From CAVQND01 sp964653485 (GTDB lineage Bacteria; Verrucomicrobiota; Verrucomicrobiia; Limisphaerales; UBA8199), in contig CAZZFF010000020.1 in NCBI GenBank assembly GCA_964653485.1, forward strand, positions 1 through 64,000: a DNA stretch of 64,000 bases. Direction: 5' to 3'. The translations under genes were made by a program, and so were the position numbers. The notes beneath the pieces are model-generated. The model saw only the letters and a list, made by a program, of their open reading frames with translations. It was not told the DNA's origin and searched no databases. Shown here one piece after another: positions 45,401 through 54,438 of the stretch. How positions within the stretch are numbered: the stretch's first letter is position 1; each line of letters opens with the position of its first letter.

Positions 45401-48400
45401 CCGCTGTATCTCCACCGCCCGCGCGGAAAACACATCGACATCGAGATTGACCAGCGTCAGCTTCAGGCGGTTGGCCAGGCCGTACTGGACGGGCAGTACC
45501 ACCCCGTTCTCCTTGTCGCGTCGGGCCGTCTGCAACTGGTATCGCATCTCAACATCGAAGGTGCCGCCCTTCCGGGCCGCCAACCGGCGGCTCATCTTCG
45601 ACCCCGGCGGCCCTTGCTCCAAACTGAGGGCGTTCGTCGGATATTTCAGGTGTATCAACACCGCCGGCTCGAAGAGCAGCGGCAGCAGGTCGCCTTGTTC
45701 CGCCCGCCAGTGGATGCGGGCCACTCCCGACGCGAACTGGTCCTCGACCCGGATTTCCTGAGTGACCGATTCCGGAACGGACGATTGGAGGGCGGGCGCC
45801 GGGACGGCTTGGGCGTTGCAAATCCATCCGAACCATAAGAGGCCGCCGGCGAGCAAGGCGGCGGCCGCGGGCGCGACGCCGCCGCTCGCCGCGGCTTCGG
45901 GGGCCGGTCGCGGCGGTGGCGGCAATCGGAAAAGCCGCCATCCCGCCGGAACCACGGCGCGCAGAACCACGAACGCGGCAAGGACCGCCAGAAACGCTGC
46001 CGCGCCGTTGGGCCAGCGCAAGGCGGCCCACGCCAGCAGCAGCCAGCCGCCAATTCGAGCCGCGGCCCTGCGGCGAGGCCTCGGCGCAAGCCATACGTAA
46101 ATCCAAAGGACGGCTGCCGGCAACGCCGGCCAGGCATATCCGAGAACATCGAACGCGGAAATCCGATCCGCCACATTGCCCACTTCGAGGCTCAAGGCAC
46201 CCTCCGCCTGCTGCACCGGCGCGAGGAATGAAAGCTCCCGCGGAACGGACACTTCCTGCCGGCCGGCGCGGTCCGCAAAGTTCAAGAATGCGGCCGCGGC
46301 CAGAACCAGCGCCACCAAGCCGAAGGCCGTCCCGCCTATATGGCGCGAGCTGAATCGAAGGACGCCGCTGGCGCCGGCCCAGCGCCAGGCCGCCAAGGCC
46401 GCCGCCAGCAGACCGAGCACGGCGGCGAGCAGCCCCGCCGAACTGGAGCCGTCCCTGGTGAAAAGCCGCGCCAAAGCGCTGAAGCCGGAGCCGTCGGCCA
46501 CCCCGCCCGCCGGGCTGAGGGAACCGCCGCGATAGACCAGGCGTTGGCCGGTGTCCGGCTCGACTCGCCACTCGGCCAGGAGGACTGGGGCGCCGATCAC
46601 AGGCGCGCACACTCGGACCCGCTCGGGCACTTTGGCCTTGGAGGCAAGTTTGAGGTCGATGACCACCGGCGCGTCGGGGTTGGCGTGCGGCGGCAGTGGA
46701 ATCAGGTCGGCCTCGGCATCGAGGACAGGAACGACGGGCGCGCCGCCGACGGCCGCGGACCACAACTGCGTTCCCGGCGGCAACGCCACTTTCAAGCAGG
46801 GGTTTCCCCGGTTCTTCACGAAGTAACGAGCGTCGGTAAGGACCTGGCCCTCCTTGGAGATGCGATTGGTGATCCAGGCACGATCCACGACCAGGCTCAG
46901 GGAGTCACCCTGGGCCAGCGGGCTTAAGGCGAGCTTGAGGTCGAACGGACGAGATGTGTAGCGGAAGGCCTCGAGGATGGGGGCGTCGAAAAAGAGCCGG
47001 TATTCAGCCGGGACCTCCCTCGTGTCCAGGCGCAGCAATCCGCGTGAAACCGCCTCCGGCTTCACTGCAAACTGGTAGGCGCTGATGATGAGGGTGTAGC
47101 CTTCCTCCGACTGGGCGTCGAGCGGACGCGCGCCGCTAAAGGCGAGCGTCTCACCCTGGGATTTAAAGGGTCGTTCGTAGGTCGCCAATAAGGTGTAAGC
47201 CCCCGCAACGGGCGTGTGCAACTGCACCAGGTAGCCCCCGGCCGTCTTCCGCCAGTTGCGAATGTCCTTGCCGGTAAACTCGACGTTGAAGTACTCGTCC
47301 GAGAGTTCGACTTTGAAAGCGCCCACGGGCGCTCCGGACACGACATAATTCATGAGACTGCTGCCATAGGCAATCCCTTCGCCAATCGAGAACAGATGCA
47401 ACGCCTCCACCTGCACGGTCTGGGGCAGCCGTTCGACCCGCACCGTTGCCTGCCAGGCGGCGTCGCTCAAGCGGAAGGCCGCCTGGATGCCCGGCGCCTC
47501 GCGCGGAAAGAACGCCGTGGCAATCTCCGTCAGGGCCTCCGTCCGCTCCGGCGTGAGCCGGAAACCGGGGTCCGCCGCCACCGCGATATGGCCGCGCACA
47601 GACTTGGCTTTGGCCACTTCGAGACGGGGCAACGGCCATTCGCCGCCTCCGAGCGCCTTGTTTCGTTCCAGCCGGAGCTGCACAATCTGGCGGCCCGACA
47701 CCGGCTGCCCATACACCAGGCACAGCTCGGCCTCGGCTTGGTCGGCGGGCTCTCGCAGGAAATAATCGCTCAGACCGGGGGCCGCAAGCTGGGCGAGGGC
47801 GTAGCCTTTGGGCAGGCGCAGGACCAACTCGCGCAGCGGGGCTTCCCGGATGTCCAACTCGATTTCGGCATCGATGGCCAACTCGTTTTCACCGAGATGA
47901 TAGGCCAGGACTTCGGACACGGCCAAGTCCGGCAGAATCTGGTCCGCCTGGATGCGGAGGCCGAAATCGGCCCCGGAAAAACGATAAACAAAACGCTGGT
48001 TGCCCGCCGGGCGCAGGAACGCGCGCGTGATGTCTGTCTCCGGAAATTGCTCCGGGGAAACCTGCGAGAGCCCGCTGGCCTGGGCGACCTCCAGGCGGAC
48101 CGCGCCTTCGTTGACGATGCGGTAGTACCCGGCAAAGCGCGTCGCCCCATCGGGCCGCAGTTGGACGGCGTCGGCCGTCTGTGGGAACGCGCCCAGGGGC
48201 GTTTGCACCTGCACCTGAAGCGCGAAGGCATCCCTCTGAGGTTGGTTGAGCTGGACGATGAGCCGGCGCTCGCCCTGGCCGGAGGCCGGCTCCACGTTCC
48301 ACGCCAGCACCGGGTCGCCCTGGACGCGGGTGACCTCGCCCGCTCCCCGGAGCACAATCGCCACGCGTCTGAGTTCGCCCTGCATGACCTTAAAACTGAG

Positions 48401-49039
48401 CAAGCCTGACTGGCGCATCAGCCCCGGGCTGAGGCTGATCTGTGAGAGCATCTCGGCGGCGTAAAAGAGCTTGCCCTCGGCTTCCGGCCGGGTTTCGTTC
48501 CACGCCAGCTTCACCGCGCCCTCCGAAGGCAGGTAGCTGACAAAGTCGTTGCCCGTCCGTTCGGGCCGCGCGGCGCCCGCGAACTCGAATTGGGTGTCCC
48601 CCGCCAACCCGTGAAGCACAATCGGCTGCAGCGCGCTGGGCGCCACCCGAAACTCGACCGTATTCCAACCCTTGGTCTGCCGCACCGCGGCGTCAAACTT
48701 GAGGCGGATCGGATACCGCCCGGCATGGTCGAAGGCGACCGTAAAGCAGTCCTGCCCCGCCTTGATCCGCCACTTGGGATGGGGACCGATTTCAGTGAGC
48801 GCCACGCCGCCCCTCAGCAGGTCCAGCATGCCGCCCTGTTGATTCTCGACACGCGCGGTCGCCGTGAGCGTGAACGCCGCCCGATTGCTCCCCAGGTCCC
48901 CCGTAAGCATGAAATCCTCAAGAACAACCACCGGAGGGGGCGGATTGACCGCCGGCTCGCCGGCCCGTGACACGGACCCCAGCACAAGCAGCAGAGTGAG
49001 GGCCGGCAACCATGAGAGGTTAGAATCGGTTTGGCTCAT
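42482..49039 (-). CDS. Giant duplicated membrane protein (2185 residues), unknown function
   Basis: The ATG at 49039 lies 35 bases after the stop of the vWA gene; the longer open frame runs into that gene. A signal peptide ends near VSRAG. Residues about 30-860 are a large periplasmic, beta-rich half; about six membrane segments lie between 866 and 1080; a second periplasmic half of similar make-up runs 1080-2145 and ends in a single membrane segment (LLILAATLLLLALIH). The two halves share phrases: PKGYALAQLAAPGLS with WPLPRLEV and AADPGFRL in half one, PPGFDVESISGPALS with WEVPRLVV and VPEQGFRL in half two. A short TPR-like helical part (ALDQGDPQQARRAFQAAFG) precedes the end. No enzyme motif is seen. 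Confidence 0.8.
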   Translation of the reverse strand: MSQTDSNLSWLPALTLLLVLGSVSRAGEPAVNPPPPVVVLEDFMLTGDLGSNRAAFTLTATARVENQQGGMLDLLRGGVALTEIGPHPKWRIKAGQDCFTVAFDHAGRYPIRLKFDAAVRQTKGWNTVEFRVAPSALQPIVLHGLAGDTQFEFAGAARPERTGNDFVSYLPSEGAVKLAWNETRPEAEGKLFYAAEMLSQISLSPGLMRQSGLLSFKVMQGELRRVAIVLRGAGEVTRVQGDPVLAWNVEPASGQGERRLIVQLNQPQRDAFALQVQVQTPLGAFPQTADAVQLRPDGATRFAGYYRIVNEGAVRLEVAQASGLSQVSPEQFPETDITRAFLRPAGNQRFVYRFSGADFGLRIQADQILPDLAVSEVLAYHLGENELAIDAEIELDIREAPLRELVLRLPKGYALAQLAAPGLSDYFLREPADQAEAELCLVYGQPVSGRQIVQLRLERNKALGGGEWPLPRLEVAKAKSVRGHIAVAADPGFRLTPERTEALTEIATAFFPREAPGIQAAFRLSDAAWQATVRVERLPQTVQVEALHLFSIGEGIAYGSSLMNYVVSGAPVGAFKVELSDEYFNVEFTGKDIRNWRKTAGGYLVQLHTPVAGAYTLLATYERPFKSQGETLAFSGARPLDAQSEEGYTLIISAYQFAVKPEAVSRGLLRLDTREVPAEYRLFFDAPILEAFRYTSRPFDLKLALSPLAQGDSLSLVVDRAWITNRISKEGQVLTDARYFVKNRGNPCLKVALPPGTQLWSAAVGGAPVVPVLDAEADLIPLPPHANPDAPVVIDLKLASKAKVPERVRVCAPVIGAPVLLAEWRVEPDTGQRLVYRGGSLSPAGGVADGSGFSALARLFTRDGSSSAGLLAAVLGLLAAALAAWRWAGASGVLRFSSRHIGGTAFGLVALVLAAAAFLNFADRAGRQEVSVPRELSFLAPVQQAEGALSLEVGNVADRISAFDVLGYAWPALPAAVLWIYVWLAPRPRRRAAARIGGWLLLAWAALRWPNGAAAFLAVLAAFVVLRAVVPAGWRLFRLPPPPRPAPEAAASGGVAPAAAALLAGGLLWFGWICNAQAVPAPALQSSVPESVTQEIRVEDQFASGVARIHWRAEQGDLLPLLFEPAVLIHLKYPTNALSLEQGPPGSKMSRRLAARKGGTFDVEMRYQLQTARRDKENGVVLPVQYGLANRLKLTLVNLDVDVFSARAVEIQREAGGSNTVAALVLVPASETWVGWQPHSRDVKMEKPVFYAELTHLYTPMAGVIEGAHYVSIRPAQGELSELMLDVPPGATVTDVLDPGPAEGKGSAGGGSVVSLWRFDPDAHKLRVSLNPAQSRPFAILVRSQIAVGPLPFERSFGLLGVENAGEQIGLLGVATGNEVQLDDVNAKGCSPINLEDFPPEPAAAFKGQIPDLTVRRAFRYAGQGARRASEERRGADPERRLQATAGQTPEALAGPERGAPQVQLRASAVEPDIRVETQETLSMGEDRTVLADDAVIDITRAGIFRLSFLMPPGFDVESISGPALSHWTEAKTETGRVITLHLAGKTEGRQQLAISLAGPGIKATNAWEVPRLVVREAGKQRGTLLVVPEQGFRLQAAASEGVTQLDPQRSGISQKGVLAFRVLQTPWSLALEIEPVEASVQVTSLQHATVSDAQVKVVANLQYQIENTGLKALRVFLPAEAQGVRFQGDQVADFTRGTATLTNGLQAWGIKLHRRVIGSYLLRASYQTLMAEQALETVLRGVQAGEVNLQRGFVTVQSVGRLQARVQTLPAALQPAEWQSIPRILQQDLPAAAANFTYRLVEPGFELPLKIERREAAKLLDAHVNSATFTSIISDEGVMLTQARLELRPGDKRLLNVILPKDAHFWFAFVNQAGVWPWRGPQGLLIPLDPLSRDDKSVPVELFYSSRVGAAGSRALELELLAPKFDLPLENIVWRVSLGEKWRLAHWSGSLQLQQEQVAGRTDGVDLQGYLREEAMGQIERTHRAEDLLAAGGTALDQGDPQQARRAFQAAFGLSSHDAAFNEDARVQLHNIKLQQALVGLNVRQAAIAGDTAALGGRFRDLQGRKEIGYTQQDAKAIIERNTADDNAAFMRLAERLIQQQDAAVLSPAALRASIPEQGRLLTFKRAVAVDPGADLNIALSAVPSRPASNWTRLLILAATLLLLALIHTSATSAATNSRARSLG

Positions 49040-49074
49040 AAGATTGATGCGAATGCCCAACGATCTCACCACGG

Positions 49075-52032
49075 CTACTTCCCCCCCAAACTCTGCGCCT
49101 GGCGGATCATCCATTCGAGTTTCCTGGGGCGCGCGTCAGGGCCATAGGCATCCGGCACGCCGCCCAGGTAACCCAGGAGCCGCTCAGGCGTCACCTCTGC
49201 CGCAAACGGGCTGGACGCCAGCCACTCGGAGAATGCGCCGGCCACCGCCGCCAGACGGAGCGCCGGACCGGCCTTTTCGAGCGGCGCTGCGCTGCCCGTG
49301 TAAGCCACGGTCCACTCCTGCTCCCGGTACTCGCCGGTGGCCGGGACCTTGTAACGAACACGGACAACTCCCAGCGGGCCGTCGCCGCGCGGGTCAATCT
49401 CGATGACATAGAGCGCGTTACCCGACTCGGCGGCGCCGATCTGCGCGGCGCTCACGGTGTTATCCCGAAACTGCTCCTTGGCAAGCTGATGCCTGGCATA
49501 GCCCACCTGGCGATAAGCCGTCACGCGCGCGGGATTGAACTGCACCTGGACCTTTACGTCGGATGCCGCCACCCGCAGCGCCCCGGCCAACTGCCCGGCG
49601 AACCCGGCGGCGGCCTCCTCCGGCGTGTTCAGAAACCCGTAACGCCCATCGCCGTTGCGCGAAAGGACCTCGAGCAAATCATCGTTGTAGCCCTCCCAAC
49701 CGATGCCAAAACAATCGAGCGCGATACCCTGCTTGCGGTGGGCCTCGACCTTTTGCTTGAGCGCCTCCGGCTCGACGTTGCCCAGGTTGGCGGCGCCGTC
49801 GGTGAGCAGCACGACCCGGTTAATCCCGTTGGCCAGGTAATGCCGCAAGGCGGTCTCGTAAGCCAGGTTCAGCGCCTCTTCCAGATTGGTCCCGCCCTGG
49901 GGCGTAAGCCCGCCGACCTCTTCGGCCACGTGGCCCGCCTGACTGCCGGGCACGCCGTCCACCCGGAGCCGGGCCGTCCGCGCAAAAGTGACCACGCTGA
50001 GCTTGTCCTGCGCCTGCAGTTGGGCCGCCAGCACGCGCAGCGCCTCGTGAATAATGCGCACGCGATCGGCCCTCTCCATCGAGCCTGAATTGTCCAGCAG
50101 CAGCACCAGGTTCAACGGCCGGCCCGCCTCCCTGCCCTGCGCCGCTGTCTTCAAAGAGAAGCGGAGCAAGTCCCGGTTCTGCGCGAACGGATAGCGCGCC
50201 CGCTCGCACGCAAAGGCAACCGGCACGCCCGCCGGGGCCTCCGGATCCCGGTAATCGAACGCATTGATGAATTCCTCGCTCCGCACCGTGGCCGGCTCGG
50301 GCATCATGCCCTTCTCCAGGCTCGCCGCCGCGAGCTTGAAGGAAACATCGCTCACGTTGAGCGAGAAGGTCGAAAACGCATTCTCGCGCGTCCGCACTTC
50401 GGGCTGGGGAACCGGCGCGGAGGTCGCACGCTGCCTTCTGGCGGGCTGGTCGGACCGATCCACGCCCGCCTGGGCCTGGGCGAGCCCTTTCTCCACGCCC
50501 CCCCGCACGCCCTGCACCGATTCCATCTCACTGCCAGGCGGCTTCGCGCTCTCTTTGAGTTCCTCGCGCTTGCCTTCAGCGTTGGCAGCGGAAGGCACGG
50601 TGTACGCGGAGCGCGCGACCAAAGGGGCCGCTACGGCAGCCTTCCCGACGCTTGTCGCGACCTGCTGGTTGGAATTCACGCGATCCAGTGAGATGGCCCA
50701 TTTTCTCTCGATGTCGGCGCCCAGTTTGTCCCGAGCAACGAGATCACGCTCCCGTATGCCGGTGTGGTCAGTCTTTGTCTGCGCCGTCGCTGCCGCGCCG
50801 TTGGCGGCCTGAGTCTGATCTGGCGATCTCTTCACCTTCAAGTCCAGTGAGTCTAAGCGACGAGAGGCGTCCAGCTTATTCAGCTCGGTTTCCTGAGCGG
50901 CGGATTGTGCGACCTCGTTGCGGAACATCGCTCCTGTGGCCGGCACGTCGCCAAGGATCGGCGCCTGCGCCTGGGTCTCGATGGAGCCGGCGGTTGCGCC
51001 TTGGACCGGTGCCGCCCGCTGAAGCCGGCGTTGCGCGTACGCCAGGGTCTGGGGTGGCCTGGGGCTTGGGGCTGCCACCGCGGGAGCAGGGCTGCCGGGT
51101 GCCGGCGCCGCTCCCGGTTTGCCGGCAGCAGGTGCGACTGCCGCCAGAGCGAGGGTGGGCTGAATCGTAAAGATAGCATCGTGAACAGGGACGCCACCCC
51201 CGCCCATGCCGCCCTGGGGCGCCGTTGACGGCGGCCTGATTGGGGCCACGCTGAGAATCGAGCCGGCGGACAAGTCCGTGCCTGTGGGCTCCGCCGTTGG
51301 CTGCGCCTGTGTGAGTGGTGTGCCTCCTTTCCCTTCCATCCCGCCGCCACCACCGCCACCACCCGCCACCACCGCGCCCGTGTTTCCAGGCAACACGATC
51401 GTCGTCCGGTTCGCCTGGGCCAGCATCGCAGCGACCCTATCTTGCTCGGCCTTCGCCCGCGCCCAATTCGGCGAACCGTAGGGGACTATATTTGTCTGCA
51501 GCGCGGAATACCCTCCGTAAGCGCCGCCGGAGTACTGGGTGATAGTCGACCCATCCTCCAAGGGACGGCTCGCGGCCCCGTCCGGCAGCGCGAACTGGTA
51601 TTTCACCGGCGCCATGGCCAACGACCTGCGCTTGCCCTGCGACAGGACCGGCAGGAACACGGCCAAAGCAAGCAGCCCGACAAGCACCGCCGCGGCGGCC
51701 ACCAGCACAGGCGACCTCCATTCTCGCCTGCGCGGGCGGGCGAACTCCTTGGGCGCGACGGTCTTGAAATGGGCAAGCAACTCTTCCCGGCGTCGATCAC
51801 TCAGCTTGAGCGGCGTGGGCTGGGCAGCGGCTGGGTCCGCCGGTTGGGCGGCGGTCTCCCGGACGAGTTCAATCGTGAGCTTGAGGCGCCGGTGGAGGGC
51901 GGCCAGGGCGCCGTCTCGCTCGATGGCAAGGCGGAGCGCGGCGGCCTGCTCGGGCGGCAGTTCCCCGAGCAACAGGGCCGTCACAGCGGCTTCCAGTTCT
52001 TCGCGGGAGTCTTGAGGAAGATCGGGATTCAT
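49075..52032 (-). CDS. Anti-sigma-like membrane protein with von Willebrand A / YfbK domain
   Basis: The ATG at 52032 overlaps the sigma gene stop (ATGA). Residues 1-105 resemble the cytoplasmic helical part of anti-sigma factors (TALLLGELPPEQAAALRLAI), then one membrane segment at about 108-131. A Gly/Ala/Pro-rich low-complexity stretch spans about 220-390. Residues about 520-830 hold the vWA domain, with the MIDAS motif LLLDNSGSM (D647, S649, S651), GGTNLEEALNLAY, and LLTDGAANLG. The end (about 830-985) matches the YfbK/DUF3520 C-terminal domain. It would hold the sigma factor at the membrane and sense metal-dependent protein contacts in the periplasm. Inference rests on domain order and operon. 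Confidence 0.86.
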   Translation of the reverse strand: MNPDLPQDSREELEAAVTALLLGELPPEQAAALRLAIERDGALAALHRRLKLTIELVRETAAQPADPAAAQPTPLKLSDRRREELLAHFKTVAPKEFARPRRREWRSPVLVAAAAVLVGLLALAVFLPVLSQGKRRSLAMAPVKYQFALPDGAASRPLEDGSTITQYSGGAYGGYSALQTNIVPYGSPNWARAKAEQDRVAAMLAQANRTTIVLPGNTGAVVAGGGGGGGGMEGKGGTPLTQAQPTAEPTGTDLSAGSILSVAPIRPPSTAPQGGMGGGGVPVHDAIFTIQPTLALAAVAPAAGKPGAAPAPGSPAPAVAAPSPRPPQTLAYAQRRLQRAAPVQGATAGSIETQAQAPILGDVPATGAMFRNEVAQSAAQETELNKLDASRRLDSLDLKVKRSPDQTQAANGAAATAQTKTDHTGIRERDLVARDKLGADIERKWAISLDRVNSNQQVATSVGKAAVAAPLVARSAYTVPSAANAEGKREELKESAKPPGSEMESVQGVRGGVEKGLAQAQAGVDRSDQPARRQRATSAPVPQPEVRTRENAFSTFSLNVSDVSFKLAAASLEKGMMPEPATVRSEEFINAFDYRDPEAPAGVPVAFACERARYPFAQNRDLLRFSLKTAAQGREAGRPLNLVLLLDNSGSMERADRVRIIHEALRVLAAQLQAQDKLSVVTFARTARLRVDGVPGSQAGHVAEEVGGLTPQGGTNLEEALNLAYETALRHYLANGINRVVLLTDGAANLGNVEPEALKQKVEAHRKQGIALDCFGIGWEGYNDDLLEVLSRNGDGRYGFLNTPEEAAAGFAGQLAGALRVAASDVKVQVQFNPARVTAYRQVGYARHQLAKEQFRDNTVSAAQIGAAESGNALYVIEIDPRGDGPLGVVRVRYKVPATGEYREQEWTVAYTGSAAPLEKAGPALRLAAVAGAFSEWLASSPFAAEVTPERLLGYLGGVPDAYGPDARPRKLEWMIRQAQSLGGK

Positions 52033-52619
52033 GGAACGATGCCATTCTTGGCCAACTCGGCGGCGACCGCTTTAAGCGCGTGGTGCAGAAGGTAGCCGAC
52101 GTTGCCGGTGCTCAGCCCTGTCCGGACGCTGATTTCCTTGTAGGACAATCCGTCGTTGAACTTCAGCCGGACCAATTCCCGGCTCCGTGGGTCGAGGGTT
52201 TCCAGGCTCAGGCGGACCAAGCCGACGCCTTCCCAACGGGCAATTTGTTCATCGGGCAGCGGCTGCGGGTCGGGTGGTTCGGGAACGGCGAGCCACGCCT
52301 CTTCCGAGTGCAAGCCGAGCGAGACCGTCTTATCGGCCTGGCGCCGATGGTTGAGGGCCAGGTTATGAACCGTCCGGTAGAGCCATCGTCGCGGCTCCCG
52401 CACTGTATCAAACTGGGCGTGCAGTCTCATGAACGCTTCCTGCACGATGTCCTCGGCTGCGGCCCCCTGCCCAAGCAGACGCTGCGCATAGCCTAAAAGC
52501 GGCGACTCCAGAGCCGCGAACAGCTCTGCAATCCCTTCACATCCGGTCGGCTCTGTGCTGGCTTGGTCAGGTCGCATTGTGGCCCTGCTCGGCGAACCCC
52601 GCTGATTTGCGTCGATCAT
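52029..52619 (-). CDS. ECF-type RNA polymerase sigma factor
   Basis: Possible starts are ATG 52634, 52619 (GGATGG box upstream, chosen) and 52577; from 52619 it has 196 residues. Region 2 includes AAAEDIVQEAFMRLHAQFD and RRWLYRTVHNLALNHRR; region 4 has LDPRSRELVRLKFNDGLSYK, EISVRTGLSTGNVGYLLHH (split of the HTH). This is the ECF sigma family that pairs with membrane anti-sigma factors. Its stop overlaps the vWA gene start, a strong sign of coupling. Targets are unknown; auto-regulation of the operon would be normal for the family. Confidence 0.93.
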   Translation of the reverse strand: MIDANQRGSPSRATMRPDQASTEPTGCEGIAELFAALESPLLGYAQRLLGQGAAAEDIVQEAFMRLHAQFDTVREPRRWLYRTVHNLALNHRRQADKTVSLGLHSEEAWLAVPEPPDPQPLPDEQIARWEGVGLVRLSLETLDPRSRELVRLKFNDGLSYKEISVRTGLSTGNVGYLLHHALKAVAAELAKNGIVP

Positions 52620-52718
52620 CGAGCCATCCGGCATTCTGGGTCTCCACAAAACATCGTGTCTCACCTGATAAGACACTGGAAGGCGAGATTTCTTAGATCA
52701 TCGAAGGAACAAGCGCGA

Positions 52719-52833
52719 AAACCGAAATCCGAAGGCCCGAAATCCGAAAGGGGCTTCCGGGCCTTCGGATTTCGGATTTCGGATTTCGGATTTCGGATTT
52801 CGCCCTCTGGGCGTCATTTCGCCCTGCGGGCGT
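52719..52833. repeat. CGGATTT heptamer hairpin plus two CGCCC/GGGCG hairpins
   Basis: CCGAAATCCGAAGGCCCG at 52722-52739 is exactly complementary to the run at 52758-52775, giving an 18-base stem; five more heptamers follow to 52801. Then two small stems of CGCCC-loop-GGGCG occur at 52801-52812 and 52822-52832. It lies between the SMP-30 gene stop and the sigma operon start, both on the minus strand, so it could end SMP-30 transcription. The remaining bases to 52620 hold no other gene. Confidence 0.8.
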
Positions 52834-53736
52834 CTATTGGCTCCCCACACCCTTGACCTGCATTCGGAGCGCGTAGAGATGCTTGCTGGCGGTGATGAAG
52901 AGCGTATGCCGGTCTTTCCCGCCGAAGCAGATATTGCCGGTCCACGGCTCGGCCACATCGATGTGCTCGATTTGTTTCCCGGTGGAATCGAAGACGAACA
53001 CCCCATGGCCGGTCAAATAGACATTGCCCTGGTCATCGATGGTCATTCCGTCCGACCCCTTGCGGCAGAACAGCGTTTTGTCCGTGAGCGAGCCGTCAGC
53101 CTGGATGTGGTAGCGGTAGGTCTTGTCCGCGCCGATGTCCGCCACGTAGAGCAGCTTGCCGTCGGGGGTGCCGATGATGCCGTTGGGCTGGCGGAGGTCA
53201 TCGGCGACGCGCGTGAGCGTCTTGTTGTCCGGGGCCAGGAAATAAACGTGCTCGCCCATCTCTTTGGGACCGCGCTTCCAATAGGAACGGCTGTAATAAG
53301 GGTCGGTCAGATAGACGCCGCCCTGGGGCCGGACCCACACGTCGTTAGGCCCGTTGAGCAGTTTGCCCTGGTAATCCTTGATGACCACGGTCACGTTGCC
53401 CGCGGGGTCGATGCGCCACATCTGGTTCTTCTCGTCCGCGCACGCCCACAGGTTGCCCTCCCCGTCGAAGCAAAGCCCGTTGGAACGCCCGCACGGTTTC
53501 ATGAACGTGCTGAGCTTGCCCTCGACGCTCCATTCGAGGATGCAATCGTTGGGCTGGTCCGTAAAGAACACGTTCCCCTGCGCGTCGCAGGCGGGTCCCT
53601 CGGTAAATTCAAAACCGCCCGCCAGCGTTTGCAACTTCTCACCGGGAGCGATGATCGCGCTCTGCGCGCCCAATGCCTGGAGAGCGCAGAGAAAACCGGG
53701 AATCAGGATAAGGAGAGTGGTTCTGAGATTGCCCAT
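52834..53736 (-). CDS. SMP-30/gluconolactonase family protein, exported
   Basis: The ATG at 53736 opens MGNLRTTLLI and a signal ending near LGAQS; 300 residues. FTEGPACDAQGNVFFTDQPND and SNGLCFDGEGNLWACAD are the metal-binding propeller segments; GPNDVWVRPQGGVYLTDPYYSR, QPNGIIGTPDGKLLYVADIG and YLTGHGVFVFDSTGK continue the six-bladed propeller. Members hydrolyse sugar lactones (gluconolactone) with a divalent metal, and many in this phylum are exported. It is divergent from no gene; the GatA-linked nucleotidyltransferase lies upstream on the same strand. Confidence 0.9.
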   Translation of the reverse strand: MGNLRTTLLILIPGFLCALQALGAQSAIIAPGEKLQTLAGGFEFTEGPACDAQGNVFFTDQPNDCILEWSVEGKLSTFMKPCGRSNGLCFDGEGNLWACADEKNQMWRIDPAGNVTVVIKDYQGKLLNGPNDVWVRPQGGVYLTDPYYSRSYWKRGPKEMGEHVYFLAPDNKTLTRVADDLRQPNGIIGTPDGKLLYVADIGADKTYRYHIQADGSLTDKTLFCRKGSDGMTIDDQGNVYLTGHGVFVFDSTGKQIEHIDVAEPWTGNICFGGKDRHTLFITASKHLYALRMQVKGVGSQ

Positions 53737-53850
53737 ATCGGCACTTATACGACCGGGGGCGGAACGGTGGCAATCTAAATCGGGACGTCGGAGGTGAACT
53801 TTCAGACCGGCCCTGCTCAATCGTATCCTTCCGAAGCCGACTATATTTGT

Positions 53851-54437
<587 letters not shown>

Positions 54438-54438
<1 letters not shown>

